In this document: piece by piece, positions 60,098 through 64,000 of the stretch | Layout of the letters: each line of letters opens with the position of its first letter | Position numbering within the stretch: position 1 is the first letter of the stretch | From: Flavobacteriales bacterium | Lineage (GTDB): Bacteria; Bacteroidota; Bacteroidia; Flavobacteriales_F; PHOS-HE28 | Reading direction: 5' to 3' | Length of the DNA: 64,000 bases | Assembly (NCBI GenBank): GCA_016717305.1 | Contig: JADKFY010000028.1 | Coordinates: 1 to 64,000, forward strand | Notes under the pieces: model-generated | Database searches by the model: none | Seen by the model: the letters and a program-made list of their open reading frames with translations, nothing else | What the model was told of the DNA's origin: nothing | Program-made: the position numbers and the translations under genes

Positions 60098-60603
60098 GAC
60101 TTGCGCTGGTCGGCTTCGGCCATCACTTTGTCCACCAAGGCTTTCTGGGCAGCAGGGTCACCGAGCTTTTCCTTCAGGATACGCTCGGCCACCAAAATGC
60201 TCAATTGGGCCACCTCGTTCTTCATCTCTGCAATGGCGGCGTTCTTTTCGTTGCGGATGTCCTCGCGGGCACGGGCCAGCATGGCATCGCCTTCGGCCTT
60301 CGCGCGCTCTTTTGCAGTGGCGATCTCACGATCACGGATGTCGCGTGCTTCCTTCAGCAGCACCTCACGCTCTTCGCGGGCCTCACGCATCAGGTCTTCG
60401 TTACGTGCGTTCATTGCGGCGATCTCCTCACGGGCCTTCTTGGCCTCATTCAGGGAATCCGCAATGGATGCCTCGCGCTCCTTCAGTCCATTCAGAATGG
60501 GCTTCCAGGCGAATTTGGCAAGGATGAACAACACCGCCAAGAACGACAGTGTCATCCAGAAGATGAGTCCGAAGGAAGGCTCTACAAGGCTAGCGAGCAG
60601 CAT
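60094..60603 (-). CDS. atpF: ATP synthase F0 b subunit
   Basis: The b subunit is the peripheral stalk. A single N-terminal membrane helix (FGLIFWMTLSFLAVLFILAK) with the usual FAWKPILNGLKERE boundary leads into a long charged helix (about residues 40-150; EEIAAMNARNEDLMREAREE and similar). The 169-residue length is normal. Only one b-type gene is present, so a homodimer is likely. Confidence 0.95.
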   Translation of the reverse strand: MLLASLVEPSFGLIFWMTLSFLAVLFILAKFAWKPILNGLKEREASIADSLNEAKKAREEIAAMNARNEDLMREAREEREVLLKEARDIRDREIATAKERAKAEGDAMLARAREDIRNEKNAAIAEMKNEVAQLSILVAERILKEKLGDPAAQKALVDKVMAEADQRKS

Positions 60604-60651
60604 GGGAATGCGGGTTCAAGTGAACGGAACAAAAGACAACGACGGTGTGGC

Positions 60652-60912
60652 TTAGCCTACGACCGGCATCTCCTTCAGCACCACCAACAGGCCAACCACC
60701 ATCGCGAAGAAGGCAGCTCCCTCCACCAGAGCGGCGGTGAGGATCATGTTGGCACGGAGGTCGTTCATGGCTTCGGGTTGACGGGCCATTGCTTGAACGG
60801 CATCACCACCGATGCGGCCGATGCCTACGCCGGCACCAAGAGCAGCAAGACCAGCACCGAGAGCTGCGATACCGTAACCAATGCCGAGGTCGAGAAGAAC
60901 TGTAAGGAACAT
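60652..60912 (-). CDS. atpE: ATP synthase F0 c subunit
   Basis: The c subunit forms the rotating ring. I chose the ATG at 60912 (MFLTVLLDLGIGYG), giving 86 residues; an upstream in-frame start adds 15 polar residues unlike the family. The two helices are joined by the polar loop RQPE (44-47). The ion-binding carboxylate is Glu64 in ALVEGAAFF. The sodium-binding residue pattern of Na+-type c rings is not obvious, so proton coupling is more likely. GAGLAALGAGVGIG provides the glycine-packed first helix. Confidence 0.95.
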   Translation of the reverse strand: MFLTVLLDLGIGYGIAALGAGLAALGAGVGIGRIGGDAVQAMARQPEAMNDLRANMILTAALVEGAAFFAMVVGLLVVLKEMPVVG

Positions 60913-60931
60913 GTGTTTGGGGTTGAAAGTG

Positions 60932-62080
60932 TTAAATGATTGATTCCTTGTGCTCATGGTGCTCCTCCAACGCTGCGCCTATGTACATGGCGCTTAGGAA
61001 GGTGAACACATAGGCTTGAATGAATGCGACCAGCAACTCGAGCACGGTCATGAAGATGGTGAATGCCAATGAGCCGATAGCGACACCGTATCCGGCACCA
61101 GCATTGGTCTCTCCGAACACGAAGATCAAACTAAAGAAGCTGAGCGCGATGATGTGGCCGGCCGTGATGTTCGCAAAAAGCCGGATCATCAAAACGAAAG
61201 GCTTCAGGAACATACCCAGGATCTCCACGGGTGTAAGGATCACGAGCACCCAAGCGGGCACACCGGGCATCGCCAGAATATGACCCCAGTAATTCTTATT
61301 CCCATTTACCGTAACGATAACGAAGGTGATCAGTGCGAGCACCAATGTAATGGCGATGTTTCCGGTCAAATTCGCCCCTCCGGGGAAGAAGGGCACAAGT
61401 CCCATCAGGTTGTTCAAGAAGATGAAGAAGAATGCCGTGAGCAAGTAAGGCATGAACTTCATGCACTTGTGTTCGCCAATGGCGCTCTTGGCCACATCGT
61501 CACGTACGAAGAGGATGATCGGCTCCACCAGATTCTGTAGACCGGTTGGTGCCTGTCCGGCGCGACGTGTATATGCTTTTGCCACTGAGATGAAGACAAT
61601 GAGCAACACCCCCAAGCTTACGAAGAGGCTCACCACGTTCTTGGTGATGCTGATGTCCCAAATGTTCGCTGAGGCGGTTTCGTCCTCGTGCCCTTGTGGA
61701 TCAACAGCAACCACGGTATGGTCGATCAGTGCATACCCGTCGTAAGTGGCATGACCGTGATCGAATCGTGAACTACTGAACACCTTCAGGCCACGTTCTG
61801 TATCGAATAGGATAACGGGCAGTGGGAGGGAAGTATGGCCCCAGAGGTGCCAGCCATGCTCATCACCGATATGATCCATGATCATCTTACCGGGATTGAA
61901 CTTTTCGGAAGCCCTGTGATCAGGAGCCTCATTCGCATGCGCAGGAACTGCATCCACACCGTGTTGAACTGTCCCGCTAGCAGGAAGATCATGTCCTTCG
62001 TGTTGTGCCACTAATGTTCCGAAAGCAAGGCTTCCGATCAGTAGGGACGCGGTCCGCAGGATATTTCCGAATGATCTCAT
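60932..62080 (-). CDS. atpB: ATP synthase F0 a subunit
   Basis: The a subunit carries the proton half-channels beside the c ring. The start at 62080 (MRSFGNILRTASLLIGSLAF) gives 382 residues. About 150 residues before the core form a His/Asp-rich N-terminal extension (HEGHDLPASG; DHIGDEHGWHLWGH), common in Bacteroidota and perhaps exported by its signal-like first helix. The core has five to six helices with the essential Arg in VLMIRLFANITAGHIIAL and the closing LELLVAFIQAYVFTFLSAMY. A -7-like TACCTTCG (minus, 62115-62108) lies upstream in a 118-base gap, so an internal promoter is possible. Confidence 0.95.
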   Translation of the reverse strand: MRSFGNILRTASLLIGSLAFGTLVAQHEGHDLPASGTVQHGVDAVPAHANEAPDHRASEKFNPGKMIMDHIGDEHGWHLWGHTSLPLPVILFDTERGLKVFSSSRFDHGHATYDGYALIDHTVVAVDPQGHEDETASANIWDISITKNVVSLFVSLGVLLIVFISVAKAYTRRAGQAPTGLQNLVEPIILFVRDDVAKSAIGEHKCMKFMPYLLTAFFFIFLNNLMGLVPFFPGGANLTGNIAITLVLALITFVIVTVNGNKNYWGHILAMPGVPAWVLVILTPVEILGMFLKPFVLMIRLFANITAGHIIALSFFSLIFVFGETNAGAGYGVAIGSLAFTIFMTVLELLVAFIQAYVFTFLSAMYIGAALEEHHEHKESII

Positions 62081-62107
62081 CAAAGGGTTGCCCCCGGTTT
62101 GCGGCCG

Positions 62108-62115
62108 CGAAGGTA
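62108..62115 (-). promoter_or_regulatory. -7-like element upstream of atpB
   Basis: TACCTTCG on the minus strand, 28 bases before the atpB ATG, in the only sizeable gap between the AtpZ-like gene and the core atp genes. Confidence 0.4.
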
Positions 62116-62198
62116 GACACTTCATCGGAATGATGATAGCTCCATGTATAAAAGAGTTCGATCGACCCACTTTTCGTGTGTACGGATCGCAAGACAAC

Positions 62199-62438
62199 TC
62201 AGGGTTTTCGCCCGGTTTCCTTGAATAGGTACACCATGCTCCCGGTGATCCCCAACAGGCTGAGCACGATCGTGAATACAGGAAATTTCCAAGTGAGTTG
62301 GCCATCCAGCCACCAGCCGCCAAAGGTGAAGACCAGTATGATCCCCATCATGGTAAAGCCCAGTCGGGTGTAGCGCAAGTAATTGTTATACCCCTCTTTG
62401 ACCTTTTTCAGGTCCGGCGGGTGTTGCTCCATGTTCAC
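62199..62438 (-). CDS. AtpZ/AtpI family membrane protein
   Basis: A 79-residue protein with two membrane helices (YTRLGFTMMGIILVFTFGGW and FPVFTIVLSLLGITGSMVYL) separated by the WWLDGQL turn, the family's mark. AtpZ/AtpI proteins are accessory factors linked to ion supply or c-ring assembly. The gene shares an ATGA overlap with the upstream membrane protein gene, and atpB comes next, so its place supports the call. A second ATG two codons downstream is equally possible. Confidence 0.8.
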   Translation of the reverse strand: MNMEQHPPDLKKVKEGYNNYLRYTRLGFTMMGIILVFTFGGWWLDGQLTWKFPVFTIVLSLLGITGSMVYLFKETGRKP

Positions 62439-62827
62439 TTGGCGGGAGCTTGTTTGGCCAAGTTGAAAAGGCGCAAGGTGCTGAAGACCAAGAAACCCAA
62501 ATAGAGCACTGCAAAGCTCAAGGCCAACGGAACGCGGATGGCGATGGGAGCAAAAAGCAAGAGCACCATAAGGGCGACCAAGGACAGGAGCATCTTGCCC
62601 ATCAATGCGGTCATGAATCGACGCACGAAGCCTTTCGGGTCAGAGATCAATCCGTCCTCTTGCCAAGCGTGGAGGAGACCAGTCAATCCAGCGAAGTACA
62701 GCAGTATGACCAAGTAATGGGCCTTCATCGGTGATCCCACGAGGAAGAGCACACCCAGTAGGACGGCAGCGCAGCACAAGGTGAAAATGGCCAATGGGGC
62801 CAAGAACGACCAACGTCGGGTCGTCAT
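62435..62827 (-). CDS. AtpI-like four-helix membrane protein
   Basis: A 130-residue membrane protein with four hydrophobic helices (LAPLAIFTLCCAAVLLGVLF; AHYLVILLYFAGLTGLLHAW; MLLSLVALMVLLLFAPIAI; PLALSFAVLYLGFLVFSTLR). No strong family motif is visible. Size, topology and its place directly before the AtpZ-like and atpB genes suggest an AtpI-like accessory protein of the ATP synthase. Its start is 7 bases from the end of the bactofilin gene and its stop overlaps the AtpZ-like start. Confidence 0.6.
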   Translation of the reverse strand: MTTRRWSFLAPLAIFTLCCAAVLLGVLFLVGSPMKAHYLVILLYFAGLTGLLHAWQEDGLISDPKGFVRRFMTALMGKMLLSLVALMVLLLFAPIAIRVPLALSFAVLYLGFLVFSTLRLFNLAKQAPAK

Positions 62828-62833
62828 CGGTGA

Positions 62834-63295
62834 TCAACGCGTGGCGGTGGCCTGTTCCGGACGTTGTATGGAGTTGTCGGTGCGCAAGCGTACGGGGTCC
62901 ATTTCCTTTACCACACCGCCGCTCATGCTGCAATTACCAGTGAATACGGCACCGGGTTCAATGGCTAATTTCTTCGTGTTGATATCCCCCTGCAATTTCG
63001 CAGTGGCCTTCAGGCTCAGGAGGTCCTGACAATTCACCTTGCCGATAACGGTGCCTTCAATGTCTGAGCTTTGGCAGATCACCTCCCCTTCGATCACGCC
63101 GGTCTGGCCAACGATCACGCGACCACGCGCGTTCACCGTACCCTTCACACGACCATCAATGCGGATATTGCTATCGCTCTTGATCTCCCCTTCAATGGAA
63201 GTGCCCTCCATGATGCTGTTGATCTTGCCTGGGCTAACGGGTTCGGTGGTCTTGTTCATCGGGGCGGGGGGAGCGGGTTTATCACTACGGAACAT
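62834..63295 (-). CDS. Bactofilin (polymer-forming cytoskeletal protein)
   Basis: A 153-residue bactofilin. After a disordered Pro/Lys-rich head, the core repeats short beta-helix turns (EGTSIEGEIKSDSNIRIDGR; RGRVIVGQTGVIEGEVICQS; LKATAKLQGDINTKKLAIEP), the right-handed beta-helix that polymerises without nucleotides. Bactofilins place cell-wall enzymes or shape cells. The last 30 residues after GNCSMSGGVV are flexible. It heads the run AtpI-like, AtpZ-like, atpB and onwards, with a clear promoter element in front. Confidence 0.92.
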   Translation of the reverse strand: MFRSDKPAPPAPMNKTTEPVSPGKINSIMEGTSIEGEIKSDSNIRIDGRVKGTVNARGRVIVGQTGVIEGEVICQSSDIEGTVIGKVNCQDLLSLKATAKLQGDINTKKLAIEPGAVFTGNCSMSGGVVKEMDPVRLRTDNSIQRPEQATATR

Positions 63296-63330
63296 GTTCC
63301 TTCAGTTGCTGGGTGGATACAGAGAGCTGT

Positions 63331-63338
63331 CAAAGGTA
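63331..63338 (-). promoter_or_regulatory. -7 promoter element for the bactofilin-atp run
   Basis: TACCTTTG on the minus strand, an exact TAnnTTTG match, 35 bases before the bactofilin ATG. No clear -33 TTG is seen upstream. It is the best candidate for the main promoter of the following co-directional genes. Confidence 0.6.
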
Positions 63339-63485
63339 ATACCCACTGGCAGTTTTCCTAGGCCTGCCTTTTGAAGGGACGGACCGTGTTCATCGGGAGT
63401 CTTCACGGCGGATCGGCAACTATCCTACGACGATGGACCAATGGTGCAAGAGGCACCGCAAGAACAGCCTTTCACAAGTTGTATC

Positions 63486-64000
63486 CTACTGTGGTCCCAG
63501 ATAATTTTCGGTGAAGAAGGTCACGTAGCCCTCCACGTCCTTGGTCTTGTACAGTTGGGCGTAATTATCGGTGCCGATCCCGAATTCCGGGAATTCCTGA
63601 TCATTCACTCCCACGAGCATTTCGTTTCCGCTGGCGAACAAGGCGTGGTACTCCACCACCTTGGCCTTGCTTTCGAACGGGCTTAGCATGACCACTTGGC
63701 GCTGAGGGTCCAGGAAGCTGCTGGTTATTTCCAGAGGAGTGCCGGGGAAGAAGGCCGAATTGAAATTGGAGATCGCGGCTTTGATCAAATTGATGTCGTT
63801 CCCTTCATTGGGGACGATGAGCACGTAGTAGTGCGGCCCGGAAGCGGTCTTGTATTCGCCCTTGGTCCCTTCGGCCTTGATCGGTGGTGGAGGTGCTTTA
63901 TGGCTACCTTCCAAAGCCGCCAATAAGTCGCCTGCTGCTCGGTCCTCATCGGTGCCCGGGAACTTGGTGCGAACCTCTGTCAATGCATTACGGTACCCAC
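63486..64000 (-). CDS. C-terminal part of a PorW/SprE-like TPR lipoprotein (cut by window edge)
   Basis: The frame is open to the window edge (codons before the TTG at 63983 read GYRNA), so the 5' part is missing. A TPR-like remnant (YRNALTEVRTKFPGTDEDRA) and a Pro-rich linker (KAPPPPIKAEG) precede a compact end domain: HYYVLIVPNEGNDINLIKAA, ISNFNSAFFPG, SFLDPQRQVVMLSPFESKAK, then YVTFFTENYLGP. This end domain is what I recall from PorW/SprE, a large periplasmic TPR lipoprotein needed for type IX secretion and gliding. In Flavobacterium-type genomes sprE lies close to the atp genes, which fits the order here. Identification rests on a partial protein. Confidence 0.6.
   Translation of the reverse strand, partial: GYRNALTEVRTKFPGTDEDRAAGDLLAALEGSHKAPPPPIKAEGTKGEYKTASGPHYYVLIVPNEGNDINLIKAAISNFNSAFFPGTPLEITSSFLDPQRQVVMLSPFESKAKVVEYHALFASGNEMLVGVNDQEFPEFGIGTDNYAQLYKTKDVEGYVTFFTENYLGPQ

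Noticed and set aside
58622..60655. A 677-codon plus-strand frame antisense to atpA, atpH and atpF.
   Set aside because: The three atp genes on the other strand are unmistakable, and the antisense product has no recognisable domain.

Overview
The window looks like a chromosomal piece of a Bacteroidota bacterium, most likely Flavobacteriales. The reasons are: type IX secretion (T9SS) parts and cargo (PorZ-like, PorP/SprF, a PorW/SprE-like C-terminus, type A and type B sorting domains); families largely restricted to this phylum (DUF4292, DUF4837, GEVED); TAnnTTTG-type -7 promoter elements close to start codons; and an ATP synthase cluster of the order B-E-F-H-A-G without the beta and epsilon genes. 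No species can be named from sequence alone.

Layout. 1-6.7 kb: secreted or surface proteins (a two-component-type propeller gene and two GEVED/T9SS cargo genes), all broken by frameshifts. 6.8-9.5 kb: a secreted protein with a Gly/Tyr/Trp-rich segment and a Pro-rich tail, split by one frameshift. 9.9-11.3 kb: a Fic-family AMP-transferase-like protein with an AbiEi-like N-terminus, also split once. 11.4-18.8 kb: envelope and housekeeping genes on + (dut, sugar-phosphate nucleotidyltransferase, TPR lipoprotein, DUF4292 lipoprotein, EnvC-like, tatA, gatA). 18.9-19.6 kb: a HEPN/MNT toxin-antitoxin pair. 19.6-22.5 kb: an MltD-like lytic transglycosylase that runs in frame into a DUF4837 lipoprotein, then a small unknown gene. 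22.6-30.3 kb on -: oligopeptidase B-like lipoprotein, recO, porZ-like, tRNA-Cys, folB, gltX. 30.6-37.2 kb: csbD on +, then a flippase, an enoyl-CoA hydratase and an NtrY-like histidine kinase on -.

37.3-56.8 kb: the centrepiece. One uninterrupted 6,175-residue gene encodes an SprB-like giant surface protein: signal peptide, IgGFc-binding-like N-terminal domain, 62 tandem units of about 88 residues, two PKD-like domains and a type B T9SS sorting domain. A PorP/SprF gene follows 13 bases downstream, the arrangement of sprB-sprF gliding adhesin loci. The repeat array is hierarchical: anchor codons recur every 1,584 bases (6 x 264) without any length drift over more than 11 kb.

57-64 kb on -: a PorW/SprE-like C-terminus entering from the right edge, then bactofilin, two AtpI/AtpZ-like membrane proteins and atpBEFHAG. 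A strong inverted repeat lies between atpA and atpG, and a suspicious G/C homopolymer tract lies between the PorP/SprF gene and atpG.

Frameshifts are concentrated in the first ~21 kb, while the 18.5-kb giant gene is intact. Some of the broken genes may therefore be real decay and others local sequence error; the sequence alone does not decide.
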